This document shows, piece by piece, positions 24,367 through 36,743 of a stretch of 64,000 nt of DNA. Within the stretch, counting starts at the first letter, position 1; each line of letters starts with the position of its first letter. The position numbers were made by a program, and so were the translations under genes. The notes beneath the pieces are model-generated. The model ran no database searches. It saw only the letters and a list, made by a program, of their open reading frames with translations, and was not told the origin of the DNA. Origin of the DNA: Gymnogyps californianus (taxonomy: Eukaryota; Chordata; Aves; Accipitriformes; Cathartidae); contig NC_059500.1 in NCBI RefSeq assembly GCF_018139145.2, positions 32,221,437-32,285,436 on the forward strand, written 5' to 3'.

Positions 24367-27300
24367 TTTCCTTCTGCTGACTAATGCATGTTGTTCTTTA
24401 TCTTTTACCACATCAGAAATGCACAATTTAACCACTACACAAAAATGCTGAGGTAAAAATTAGGTTTCAACACAGATTTGGAGAAAGGTATGTTGTAAAC
24501 AGGGAGCTGGTGAAACTCTGAAGAGTTTTTCTGAGGTGGAAACCCATAGTTTCTCCATCATTGCTTGCAACAAAAACACCTTTTACGTAGCAAGTTGGTT
24601 TTCTTCAGGAAAGGCTTTTTTCTTTCTTCAGTTGGGGGTGAGTATTGCAGGGGATTTTGGGTTTTGTTTGTTTGTTTTTCTGTCAACAGTGGCTCCCACA
24701 GAAAGTGGCAAGTAGTAGGGATGGTGAGTTTGCATTTCACATTCTTCTGGAGAAACAGCCATAGAAGGCTTATTGATGTCCATCACAGAAACAGTTCTGG
24801 GCCATCAGAGACCATACCTTGGAGAACTTCTCTGCCACGGGCTTTCTGCGTGACAACTGGCATGTAGCTGAATGCCTTCATTTCCCACACACACAAAAAA
24901 AAAGTTTTCTGATAAAAGGGGGTATATTGGGAGAGTGAATTAGCAGCACTGATTGTGCTTTGATGGGGTGTACTAATATCTGCAAAGATGCACACTGGCT
25001 TCAACTTAGAGGTGACTGTTTTACTCTCTTAGAGGACACGTAATGCTTGAACTGAGTTTGCTGCTTTCAAAAGTTCAAGAAGTTTGCTAGACTTGGAGAC
25101 TTGAGTCTAGGTTTTTGAATGGAATTTGTGTCATTATAATTTAATTTACTATCTGTTGTTGGATGGTCCTTTTGTCATTTTAATATACAGTGGTTCACCC
25201 AAGCTGCGCATTACAGATCTCAGAAAGTGGAAACTGGGAATCTCAACTCTTGGTTTGGATTCTGTGGTGTCTTAACAGACAAACTCCTACTACATTAGGA
25301 AATTATTCTTTTCATTAGGGCTACAGGACTTCGTAGTCTGAGTATGCACACTACTGTCCATGCACATGTAGAGGCAGTTTGCTTGCCGGGAGAAAAGGCT
25401 TCACTGAGAGACTTGACGACTGTATATTTCCAGTTGTGCTGCTGTCATGCCATGCTACTTAGGAAACATCTGTTATCGTTCAGTGACTCAGTTTCCCTGA
25501 AAATTACAATGTTTAGGTCTTTCTTCCACTGTAGAGATTTTATAGTGATGCCATGGAAAAGCTACTTTAGAATAGCTATTATATATAACATACAAACAGA
25601 CAGAAAATTAGAGTGACACACCCCAAGATGTTGCTTAATCTAGTGGCATGTATGCACTAAAATGCCAAGTTTGATATCCCTCAAACATTTGCTCATCTGA
25701 ATTTTGTTTCCAGAAATTGTCCTTCTGTCTCATTCACCTCTGCCACATAAAGGTGGAGACAGAAAATTCCAGGAGTAGGTATCATCAGATGGATGAGCTC
25801 CTCTTCCTGAGGTGTTTATGCAATGTTTTCGTTTGTTCCACCACCTTTTTGGTTAGGACAATTTCTGAGCTGTGCTTAAGAATGCCACCTCTCCTTGGGT
25901 AGCCTTTTCATGTTTGTGTTTTTATTACTGGCATGTTATTTCAGGTCAGCTGCAGCAATGTAGAGCAGGTCTTGCTATTGGCGTGGTGGAGATGGGTGTG
26001 AAGAAATGTTTTCTAATGCTAGAAAACAAAATGTCTGTGAAGGCAAACACTTGCTGTGTTCCATTTTCTGACTAGACGAACATGACAGTGTCTTGAACTG
26101 TGCAGTGGCTTTGAGTTCTAGGGCTTTGGTCTGGGGAACCTAGCTGAGGTTTGGCTTCCCCAGTGTTCCAGTTGGCACAATATTGTAGCCATGCACAGGG
26201 GAATTTGTACCCAGCACGCAGTCCTTCACATAATGGATATAAATATGATTCTTGGAATTTACCAAACAATAGGCAAGAACAGTATTCCCAACAGGCTGGA
26301 GGGGAGCAGTTAAGTACGAAGGAAACACCTGCAGAAGTGGGTATCCATTGTTTCCTTTTGATGTTTATCACTGTGCCTAAATCTGGAAAGAATAGGCTTC
26401 TGGCCTTCAAAAACAATTTCCTTCCTAGCCTTTATTGCTTGGAGGAATCTGTCCTTCTCAAGGATTCCTGTTTTGGAGACAGTGAAAATTATCTCTGTGC
26501 CTGGGTGAAATTTCATCTCCAGCTCCTCTCAAGGCTGAGCAGGTAACTTTTACGGATCAGGTCATTTAAAATGAAGGGCTGTGGTGAGTGACACTTGTGA
26601 GGTGCCTCTCACGGTGGCATATGCCGATACACCAGGACAGTGTCGCAGTATCAGCACTAAGAGGGAGGTGCAGAGGTGGATAAAGATTGGGACTGGGCTG
26701 AGGCTGCTATGTGAAGGTTTCCAGAGTAGGGGCCTGACAGGCACAGTCCTGTCCTCCAGCATTTCTTTAGCACTCTGACAGATGAAAACCACAAGGAAAC
26801 AAAGGGACAGCCCGATCCTCATGCATTTTTGATCAGCGGAAGGGCCTGACCCCTGCATGGTGCGAGGTCACGAGCAGGCCCTCCCTTTGCCTTGTCACCT
26901 TTGGAGACAGAAAGCATGTCTCCAAAGCCAGCCACTTCTGCAAGCCCCTAAATGCTCACACAGCTTTAGGAATCCAGCTCCGACCGCTATCCCTTCTGGC
27001 CAGTCCCACTGCTGCTCCAACTGCCTGAGATTTGTCTTCTCTTTATAGCACCTTTTATTATTCTTTTGACAGGCCTTGAATAGTGACGATGAGGAGGCAG
27101 GGGCAGCCGTCCAGTGCTCCCAGTGGTGCTGTTTAATTGTACGGTTGTTTTTCTCAAGCTGCCAGCTGGTCCTGACACTCTGCTTGTTTTCTCCCCCCCT
27201 CAAGAGGCATTCTTCTGGTGGAAGTTACCTCACTGACATTTAACTGGAGCAGCAAGTGCTGCTGAGCTGCCTTCTCCTCCATTTCAAGAGGAACTGTGTG

Positions 27301-28384
27301 GCCAGTTTTCTCTTTGACCGTGCCCCACCACTTCTCACCCAGTTTCTCTGCATTCACAGCAATGCAGTTGCTTTTAGCTTCCCTCCCCCTCCCCTCCTCA
27401 TCCAAAATCTTTCTTCTTTCCCCTCCTCTGCTGATCTTTCCTCAGGCTTAAAAATCTCTGGAAGGAAAGGCTTGATTCTCTTCTCCTTTGTGCTGACAGA
27501 AACAGTAACAAGGCAGCAAAGCGCTGTAAATTGGACAAGATATCTCAGCAAGGCTCTGCACGTGGCTGTAGTCCTCTCCCTTCTGCACTTTCAGCCCCCT
27601 GTATGGTTCATTCAGGCTGCCCCAAACCACAGAAGATGACAACCATATGCACAGTGCATGGCTGGCAGACCTCAGCTCACTCTGCCTATACTGTAAATTA
27701 GCAGAGCATGAGCCCACCCCATTGCACTCATCACGTGGTCATTTTTGCCTGGCACTGTGACCCCAGCAGGGCTTATTAGTCTGGGCATGGTGCTGTGTGC
27801 ATGCTTTCTTAATGGCTCCCAGCCTTCACAAATTGTGGGCAGTACAAGCCTGTGGCTACTTGCAGTGTTCTTTGTGGATATGCCCAAAGTGATGTCTTTA
27901 TCCAGACAAGGATGACAAGGGCACATAGGTTTGGTAGCCATCCAGCTCCCACTGACCACCATAGCACATGCTTACCCCATATGTGCCTTCAAAATTCTTC
28001 CCATGCTGTTGTTTAACATGGTGAAAACCTCTAAGTTGTTGAGATGACCAGGAGGGCACTAAGTCACACCCACAGACCAAGAATGACTGTCTGAGAAGAA
28101 GGGGTGCAGATAGGAGGCAGGGGCAGGGAATCACAGCCAGTACATGTCGCGTGTGTGATGAATGCCATGTTACTGCTATTGCTTTTCCATCTAGCCTTCT
28201 CTGCTGGTCCCCCACCTCGCCACTGGATAGTTGCTTCCAGTAACTAGAAGTGTGTTTATTGATAAATTCAAATGAGAAGAAAGAAATAAGATCTCAGTCT
28301 CTTTCAAGATCATTACTGTTACAATGAATATGTATGGTATTCACATACTATAGTGAATTAGGCATATACTGTTATAGTATAACG

Positions 28385-28431
28385 CATATTATATATTGGA
28401 TATATTTCATATTATGTATTGGAATATATTT
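28385..28431 (+). repeat. AT-rich 23-bp imperfect tandem duplication
   Basis: CATATTATATATTGGATATATTT (28385-28407 region) is followed immediately by a second copy beginning CATATTATGTATTGGA and ending ATATATTT. The surrounding 28360-28445 is almost pure AT and self-complementary in places. Confidence 0.55.
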
Positions 28432-28459
28432 TATATGTAATATCATTTTTTTCTGCTTG

Positions 28460-28525
28460 TTCTGGCCCCAGTTACCCCAGTGTAAATGCAGTGTGATGAC
28501 ACCAGCTTTACTGGTGTCACCTTTC
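28460..28525. repeat. Decayed palindromic repeat with intact 9-bp hairpin
   Basis: TGACACCAG (28497-28505), a CTTTA loop and CTGGTGTCA (28511-28519) form a perfect hairpin. With the preceding CCCCAGTTACCCCAGTGTAAAT it resembles the amniote palindromic repeat carrying CACCAGTGTAAAT blocks. Family membership is inferred from the pattern. Confidence 0.4.
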
Positions 28526-31500
28526 ATTAACATAGTTTAACAGCCATCAGAAAGCACCAGCCAGAGCAGGCCAAAATGTGCCTCACACCCCCAGGTTTAT
28601 TTACAGTATTAGTATAAACAATCTGTATGAGATGGCATGAGACTGTCATCTCATTCAGACTGTTACAACCACCTGAAAACTAAATCCATCTTCCTGCTGC
28701 TGTAGCAAATCAGTCTGAGAAGTCTTTGAGGCTCCCCCTCTTCAACAGGACATCAAGAATGTATTCATGCAGCTACATTTGAGTTTGCAATGCACAGCAA
28801 CGCAACCAGAAAAACACATTAAACTGTCACACCTGGAAGAACAGGTTGGTCAACAACATGCTTCTGTAAGTATTTTCGGATCAACTCTAAATTATATGCA
28901 ACTTTTCCCCAGCATTTGTCATCTCTACAATAAATGACTGGAGGAGTAAATACCAGCATGCAACTGTGGCATTTGTACACATTTATGCAGCCAGCAGAGT
29001 AGGGATCCTTGATAATTTCAGCCTCTGGCCTTTTTAAATACATACTTACAATTGCCTAAATCTCTTGAAATATGCTGTGGTTTCCCAGTGTATCCCTTTG
29101 CTGTTATTTATATTGCAGTATCACTAGGACACCCCAACCATGGTTGATTCCCACTGAGTTCAGCCCTGGATTTACTGTAAGAGACAATCCAGCACCAAGA
29201 CCTTCATCTAAGGACCCAGCTGGGAAAGCTGCTGAGATGCTCCTTGCCCCTGACTCTCCATTTAGTGTTGGTGACGGAGCATTGACTTCCTCCTGAACAC
29301 TGAGGTGACAGAGGTTTCAAGTTCTAAATATTTTCCTTGGACCTTTAGTTTGTGTAAGTTTTGCTGCACTGGAGCAGCTGTCTTTTCTTCCATCTGTCTC
29401 TCTGACTCTTCTGAGAAGACTTTTCAGTTACCTGTCATTGCAACCATGGCCATGCTTTGCAGCTGCATAGATCAGGAGCACTTCCCCAGAGGACAGCACT
29501 GCTGGGATTAAAGCAGTGCAAAGTAATGCAGTCGCAGTTTGAGCATGGCCTTCTACATTTATAGCACTAAATTAAAACTCTTGGAATGCAATCATCTGAA
29601 AGGGAAGATGACACAGTTCAGCAGTTATTTTGGAAGCTATTTATGTGGTCTTTCCTCAGCCAGATCCAGAGAGCCTGACTCTGTTCTCATCATACTTTGC
29701 TCTCCAGAAGATTCACTATGTCTAGAGGAGGAAATCCTCTTGGCCATACACCTTTTGACTTGATTGCAGTCAACATTTTACTCAAGGATACTACTTGAGA
29801 AGATAGTAAGGGACATAGAGATTACTATAATCTGTCTTGATATACAGAGAGACTGTAACAGTGATCAGGATTATGAGCTGCTTGATGCAAGCTGTGTAAA
29901 ATAACTCAACAGTTCTCATTTAGCCTGTTTCATCTGAAACTTGCTACCTAACCTGGCTCATTCTCTTTCACCACTCTTCCACATACACCTCATCTCCTCT
30001 ACAGTGTTTCAGCAGATAAAGTCTCACTCTTTGATTCCTACCATTGTTCCAGAAAACCTCCCAAATGGATACAGTCATGCTGACAGTGAACAGCTTTTGT
30101 TGGCTTAGCCCGCATCCTTTGAAGAAGTGGTGTAATGACACTAATGGGAAAACTCTTCCTGTTGCTGTCTGTGCTTGGAAGTGACAACAGCACAGGGTCT
30201 GTAGCATGGACAAATTCTTATTGCTGCAAATCCCAGTAGTCAGAACTGGGCTAGTGCTCAAAACAACCAGCTGGAGAAAGTCACATAGTGTCAGGTGAGC
30301 ACCATTTCTAAATTACACATGTAAAATCCATCAGACAACTTTGTACTTTTTTATGCTGATGATTGGTTAAGTTTCTGTTTGTGATCATGCTAACATTGGT
30401 TTGCCACTGTACCTACAGGAGGTTTGAAGGTTCTAGAAGGACCAACCTACTTTTACCCTTCACATTTTTGTGCATTAGAACAGTACTTTGTGTGCATTTT
30501 TTAGCAATTTCGTCTTAATTTTTTGATGTCCACTGACCCTTGTACCTCACTCCTCCCTTACCCGCTCTTTTAGAACAAAATAAGACTTTTCATTCACTCC
30601 ATTCTTCCTGACCAGGGACACAATGATGATTTTTTTTCACAATAGACATTAACGAATGTGTAAAAGCTCTTTATTAGTCTAGATTAATCCACCAATTAGG
30701 TAGTTTTAAGCAAGCCTCAGCTGGCCACGTAATGATTACAATGAAACAGCATGTCTTGCAAATCATGTAAGAGTTGCAGCTAGGATTCTTGAGAGATACA
30801 AGCTGATATTCCTCTGTTGGCTTCTTGCATAGTTCCCCAGATTTATCAGGTTTTATGATCATATACGCAAGCTGTGATTATGCTTTTAAAAAATAAATTG
30901 AAGGAATTAAAATTCAAAATGTTGAAAATGCTGGAAATAAATAGTAAAAATGATGAATGTTCTGGCTCAACTTACAGCAAGCACTTAGGTTTTCCTTCTG
31001 CCACTTAAGCAGCGCACAGTTTAGAAATCTGTGTATGAATCTTACATGTCTCTGTCTCCCACTTTACAACAAAATGATACTTGGCCATATTCCAGATCTC
31101 AGAGAGCTCAGCAATTTTGTGTAGGGTATGTCAAGTTAAGGGAAATTCGGTTGGGGCTGAAAGCTACATAGGAAAGGAGACGACAGTTGTTGAGCCTCTC
31201 TTAAATTGTAAAGCACAATACAGACATATACAACACTGTGGTAAAGCAGTTCAACTTCGTTTCAATCAGATGACTGTATTTATGGGGTGCTTTAGCTTTG
31301 GCTTTATCAAAGCATATTAGGAATTGTTGACTAGCTCTAGCCAGAAAAAATGCACTGTGAAAAAACTGAGAGCCCTGGTGCAGCTGCTCGCAGTGAGCAC
31401 TGTGACCAGCATCTCTTCTGCGGGCCTCCACCTCTGGAGGAGGTTCAGGTCCTGCAGATCTGGCCATCAGTGCAGCCTGGGGCAGGCAGGCTTGTTGCTC

Positions 31501-34500
31501 CCATGTGCTGGGGAAGCTGTGTCGACCCCAGGAACAACGCAACTAAGCCCATCAGGTGGTTCGAAGGATGATGCTAGCAGCGCTCACATTGGGGCTGGAC
31601 TCATTGCTACTTGTTGGCAAGCTTCAGCAGTGTGCTGGTATGCCCTGTGCTTTTGGGCTGCCTTCAGAGGTAAATGGGAGCTGATGCAGGGGTGTGCTTC
31701 TTTTCCTCAGCGTTTCTGAACACTCTTTAAGACTGTGGTAAGTGGTTTGCTGCTGGATGACAGAAGAGACAGAGTCATTACATGTCCCTCAAAACGCTGA
31801 GTGGAGGTTTCCAGAACAGGGTTTGCTCGGGAGGGCCACCCTACCTGCTGTATGAACATGCCTAAAAGCAACCAGCCACAGCTATTTTGGGATTTCTTAA
31901 ACTGTTAGAATTCGACAGTGAAACCACTTTTCTGTGTTTCAGTCACTTGTCATGGTGACTTTTGTAGGTTATGACAAAATAGGAACATGTATTAATGAAA
32001 ACAAAGAACTTTCGCTTTTTTTTCAAATATAGGTTTTTTTTGTCCTCGGGCAGCAGTTTCTACCTGATTACAATATTCATCAGTTTGTCAGTATTTCATT
32101 TAATAAAAAAACCCTTTTTCAAAAGTTGTTTTAACTGAGCTTTATAAACTTTACTGCTCAATGAAACTTAGTTTACAAGGTATGTGACTGGGAGTCATTT
32201 TTTAAATCCCAATTAAAAAATATATATAGTTTGGTATTTTTTAATTATCTAAATGTAAAACAAAATGGAGAGTTTATAAGTTTCAGATGGTTTCTTGAGG
32301 CTTTATAACTTTGATCTAAAGATGAAATTGCCCTCCTACCATTTTTTTAAAACAAAAAAACCCAATCAAAACCAAGGAAAATGTTGTGGTTTTAAAACTG
32401 ATTACGGCAGGTATGCAGTAAATTTTGTCCACACTTTTTATAAGAATTTTTACTGGCACAGATCCTAGGCATGGCACCACATTGAAATCTATAATCAGTC
32501 CACAGGTGCCGATCTATTCCCCTACTCATATTGCACTCAGAAGGCTTCTGGTAGTCTGTGGCTTCCGGGGCTGGGCTCTGCTGTCATGCCCAATGGTGCA
32601 AATCCACAGACAGTTTAAGTAAAGCCTACAGATAGTTTCTTCTGCCAAGAAACAAAAACTTGCAAAGCCACTGACCTTGCTTTCCCTCAGACGCTGTCCC
32701 CCAGTGGAACAGACTGTGGTGGTACAGTGGGACACAAGGAGCCCTGGGTTCTGCACCTCTTCACTGGAAAAAGACAGAAAATAGCCTTTGAAAGCAGGGC
32801 TTCACCTTTCACTGAATACCAGAGGTGAGGTGCGCAGATGTAGTGGATCCAGAGCTGAGCATCAGATGCATGCGAGGCAGTGGCAACTTTGGGATCAAGC
32901 CAGAGCAGTGTGGGTGAGCGAAGAGGAAAATGAAGAGCTGTCTGCTGGCCCAAGCACAGGCTTTCCCAGCAGACAGGCAATGAGCATCAGGAGGAAACGC
33001 AGCTCGTTCAAGAGTTTTTAATAGCCAGTTCCCAAACTGGCTGTAATTTTAGCAGCCAGTTTAACTAGACTGGACTGAGGTCTTTCCAACATAGCCCTGT
33101 TCAAAGAGAGCCTAAGAAATCCCTTTGCCTGCTGCTCAAGACCAGATGAGAAGCACATTTCTCAAAGAAGCTTTTACAATAGCACAAATGAGACCCAATA
33201 CTATAATTACCTTCACAAGCTCAGTAGGTATCCTTCTGTTCATAGAGTGCATTTTCCCAACCTCCTAATCTCCTGTATCTGAGATATGCTCTTATATCAT
33301 GCATGCAGCAGTTTTAAGTTTCATTCTGATAGCATGCCTTTCAGGAGGGAATTTTTGGGAAATAAATAAAACTTCAGTCAAGGTTGGACTATGAGATACA
33401 AATACTCGCCCGTTTTGCAAGGGGCAGTTTTATGCCATAATCCTGTTCTGCCTGGAGAGCGGATCCATTTCCCCAAGTCCTGTTTGGAGCAAACCAGAAT
33501 CTTCTGAGCATTGTTCAGAGTTTTGGCTCCAAATGAAGTGTCTGAGAACAGCCCCCTGTGGGCTAGACTGCCCCCTCCTTATTCAACTTCATTCTCATGA
33601 GTTGGTATACCCATGTAAGTGAAGGGAATCTAGAGGTGAGCAGATGATTAGCATTTTGGTCTTTGCTGTAGACCCACAGCAAAGGTGGGAGAAAAAGGCA
33701 TTTGGTAGAGGTGCTTATCTACAAATGGGGCTGATACAAAGATGCTGGAAGCCTCTACTCCAGATCTTCTTGCAAGATCGACAAAGGGCTTAAAACTCAC
33801 AGCAAGCTCACCTTCTGGTGGTCCCCAGCTTTGTGACTAATCTCATGATCTCAGAACTTTTTAATTCTCTAGAATGTGACTCGTCTTGTTGGCAGATCTA
33901 AACCCAGGGCCATAGCCTACATCTAAATCGCCATCCCAAATCTCTTTGGCCTATGTCTAAAATAAACACTTCCAACCACATGTTTAAATAATGTCAGGGT
34001 CTCAGTACAAACTGATAAGAGCCAGAGAATTCAGCCTAAAGGTGAACGACTCTGTTCTCTGTAACGTGTTATCCTCCTCCTCCTCTTTTTCTCACAACAG
34101 CCAAGTGTTAGCACATTACATCATCAAGCCTTTGAATTTCCCTGCTCTTGTCATGTTTAAACTCGATTGTCTAACACTCGCCTTTTACGCGTTGCCTCTA
34201 AGCTCTTGCAGTCAGCAAACCTACTGCTGACAGATGGTGGGGAAAAGTGGGCTGAGCTGGACTGTTTCCAAAAACTATGTCTAGCCACATGATATGTAAA
34301 ACACAAGCTCTCATTTAAAATCTCGTCCATTTTTGGTTTTGTTGATCTTTTAGAACTATTTTTATTTTGGGGAGGGTTATTTTCTGTTGGGGATCTGTGT
34401 TTGTTTGTTTGGGCCAATGACAGCAGCGTACTTTCTGGCTTCTATGCCCTGCTTTTGGCAGTTTCTGAACTACCAGACAGGAAATTCTCCAAAGTATTGC

Positions 34501-36136
34501 AGCTGAGAATTGGCCCATTTTCCTGGAACAGAGATAAAATGGAATAGTTTTGTTGGGTTCTTCCCTTCATATAGAGAAACCCATAGTAATGCATATAAAA
34601 GTCTTCAGCCCAGAAATCCACAGTAAGAGCTACTGATTGATGAAATCTCTGTCAGCAGATGATTTGACCATTGTAAAGGCAGCATCTAGAGCTGTAGCTT
34701 ATTCTGATTTTTTTTCTAAATATTTCCCTCTGAACAGTGTAATACATCAAGCAGTTTCTGGTGAAACCTCTGAAAAAGCAACATTACTTCAACAGAAGGA
34801 TATGACTTTCCATCAAACCTGGAAAAATATTTATGAGATTATTTTGTATTTATTTCCTTATTTGTTCGGAAATATTTTTTTCTTTCCCAAGTTAAAATTA
34901 ATACATGTATCATGAAATGTCACATCCCATTTTCTTGGAAGACCTAAGGCTAGGAAGGAATGCAAGCATGGTAAATATTATATTGGCTACACTTTCATAT
35001 TTTTAAAAGATCATCTGAACCCTCAAGATGAATGTATAAAGTAACAAAAAAGATTGAATTCATTACTAATATAGTATACTGTAGGAGATAATCTTGAATG
35101 ATCCCTTAACACCCTTTCAGCCAGCTTTATTTTCCACCTGGGACAAGATGTGAAAAGGATAATCCCACTTTTACTTGTTCATATGTATCTAATCAAGCAG
35201 TTGGATTGCCTCAATGTGAACGAAGACCATAGGTGAATGCATATATTGGAAACCAACTCAAGGAGTAGATCAGTTCCTAAACAAAAGTGTAATGGGCAAG
35301 GCATTGATTAGCTGAATCATCATTGCACTACATAAAAGGTCTAACTTGTTGTGAAAATGTGCATCTAGTGTAGGATTGTGTGCTGCTGTATATTTAATGA
35401 TATCAGGCCATAAGGCATGGTGCCATGACTAGTAATAATCAAACTTAACAGATAACACCAATTTTACGGTTCCTTCCAAAACAGCTGTTTGTCAAACAAT
35501 GAAAGGGCAAGAGAGATTTGGTGTGTTGAAGGAATCACAGTTAGAGCTGACTGAAAAATGCAGATGGGCAAAATATTCACAAACTTCTGCCCATTTGGGG
35601 AACATCTCCGCTCACTGTGTAGACAGAAGATGAGGGGTGGAAAACATGGATGTGCGGGAGCTTACCGGGGTACTGCTGGTGAGTGGACCAGGCAGGTGGG
35701 AGCAGCACCAACATCTGTTGGTCCCTCTGGCCAGGGCTCTGCTTGCAGACCAGGCTGCCCGTCTCTGAGCAAGTGCGCTATTCCTTGTCTATAGGATCCT
35801 AATCACAGTTCAGCGCCTTCAGTGCCAATACTCAAGGACTGGAGGGTCTTTGGGTCAGGGCAGTGACTGCAACGCTGGGATCTTGGTGCTTGGCTAGCCT
35901 GCTAGTAATATGGGTATTGCTTTCTGTGCATATCATCTTTGTATAGAACTGGCTATGGAAGTAGAAAAGTAAGTACAGCTGGCAAAAGTAAAGACCTTTA
36001 GCGTGGATAACGGACAGCTACATTCATAGGGAAGCTCAGCGTCTCTAGATGGCAAGCCTGACCTCTAACTGTGCTCCAGCAACACACAAAAAATCACTAG
36101 CATGGTATTACATTTATTCGATCACTATTTTAGTAG

Positions 36137-36141
36137 ATGAT
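36137..36141 (+). repeat. Target-site duplication, left copy
   Basis: ATGAT directly before the LTR matches ATGAT at 36739-36743 directly after it. A 5-bp duplication is what ERVL-class integration leaves. Confidence 0.8.
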
Positions 36142-36264
36142 TGTTGTGGTTTAACCCCAGCTGGCAACTAAGCACCATACAGCCGCTCATTCACTCCCCC
36201 CACCCAGTGGGATGGGGGAGAGAATCGAAAAAAAAAAAGAACTTGTGGGTTGAGATAACGACAG

Positions 36265-36270
36265 TTTAAT
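36265..36270 (-). promoter_or_regulatory. LTR poly(A) signal ATTAAA
   Basis: On the minus strand the hexamer reads ATTAAA, just before the GTTATCTCAACCC block that ends the LTR. It is a common variant polyadenylation signal, placed where the R/U5 boundary of such LTRs would be expected. Confidence 0.5.
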
Positions 36271-36289
36271 AGGACAGAAAGGAAGAAAA

Positions 36290-36342
36290 ATAATAATTAT
36301 TATAATAGTGGTAATGATAATAATAATTACAATAATAATACT
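36290..36342 (-). repeat. (ATT)n stretch inside the LTR
   Basis: Interrupted AAT/ATA units sit between the transcription start area and the poly(A) signal. This position is variable in related LTRs, and the second LTR in this window lacks the expansion. Confidence 0.65.
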
Positions 36343-36458
36343 AAAAGAATTAGAATATACAAAACAAGTGATGCACAATGCAATTGCTCACCGCTCGCTG
36401 ACCAATGCCCAGTTAGTTCCCGAGCAGCGATCTGCCCCTCCCGGCCAACTCCCCCCAG

Positions 36459-36481
36459 TTTATATACTGGGCATGACGTCA
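36459..36481 (-). promoter_or_regulatory. LTR core promoter: CRE palindrome and TATA box
   Basis: On the minus strand TGACGTCA (36481-36474) is followed after seven bases by TATATAAA (36466-36459). TGACGTCA is the full palindromic CREB/ATF site. The corresponding place in the other LTR reads CGATGTCA, so the CRE is intact in this copy only. Whether the promoter is active cannot be told from sequence. Confidence 0.6.
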
Positions 36482-36738
36482 TATGGTATGGAATATTCCT
36501 TTGGCCGGTTTGGGTCAGCCGTTCTGGCTGTGTCCCCTCCCAACTTCTTGTGCCTCTCCAGCCTTCTTGCTGGCTGGGCATGAGAAGCTGAAAAATCCCT
36601 GACTTAGTATAAACACTACTTAGCAACAACTAAAAACATCAGTGTGTTATCAACATTATTCTCCTACTGAATCCAAAACACAGCACTATCCCAGCTACTA
36701 GGAAGAAAATTAACTCTATCTGAGCTGAAACCAGGACA

Positions 36739-36743
36739 ATGAT
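36739..36743 (+). repeat. Target-site duplication, right copy
   Basis: ATGAT repeats the five bases at 36137-36141 and marks the integration site of the LTR between them. Confidence 0.8.

Larger units (their letters stand above)
24367..36136. other. Gene-free stretch
   Basis: There is no supported gene in nearly 12 kb. Open frames reach 131 codons (26151-26546 and 31324-31719) without recognisable domains, and opposite-strand frames overlap them. The pyrimidine-rich patch 27379-27428 and a weak palindromic-repeat-like block near 29140-29190 (CCCACTGAGTTCAG...CTGGATTTAC) are the only extra structures besides those listed separately. Confidence 0.6.
36142..36738 (-). mobile_element. Solo LTR of an avian ERVL-type endogenous retrovirus
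   Basis: A 597-bp LTR is read on the minus strand, beginning TGTCCTGGTTTCAGC and ending AACCACAACA, with TG...CA termini. It resembles the TguLTR5-like LTR group of neoavian birds. It is flanked by a perfect ATGAT 5-bp duplication, so it is a complete insertion. There is no primer-binding site, gag, pol or second LTR next to it, so the provirus was reduced by LTR-LTR recombination. Within it, in transcription order, lie a TGACGTCA CRE palindrome, a TATATAAA box seven bases downstream, an AT-trinucleotide stretch and an ATTAAA polyadenylation-type signal (36265-36270). An opposite-orientation relative lies at 40207. Confidence 0.88.
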
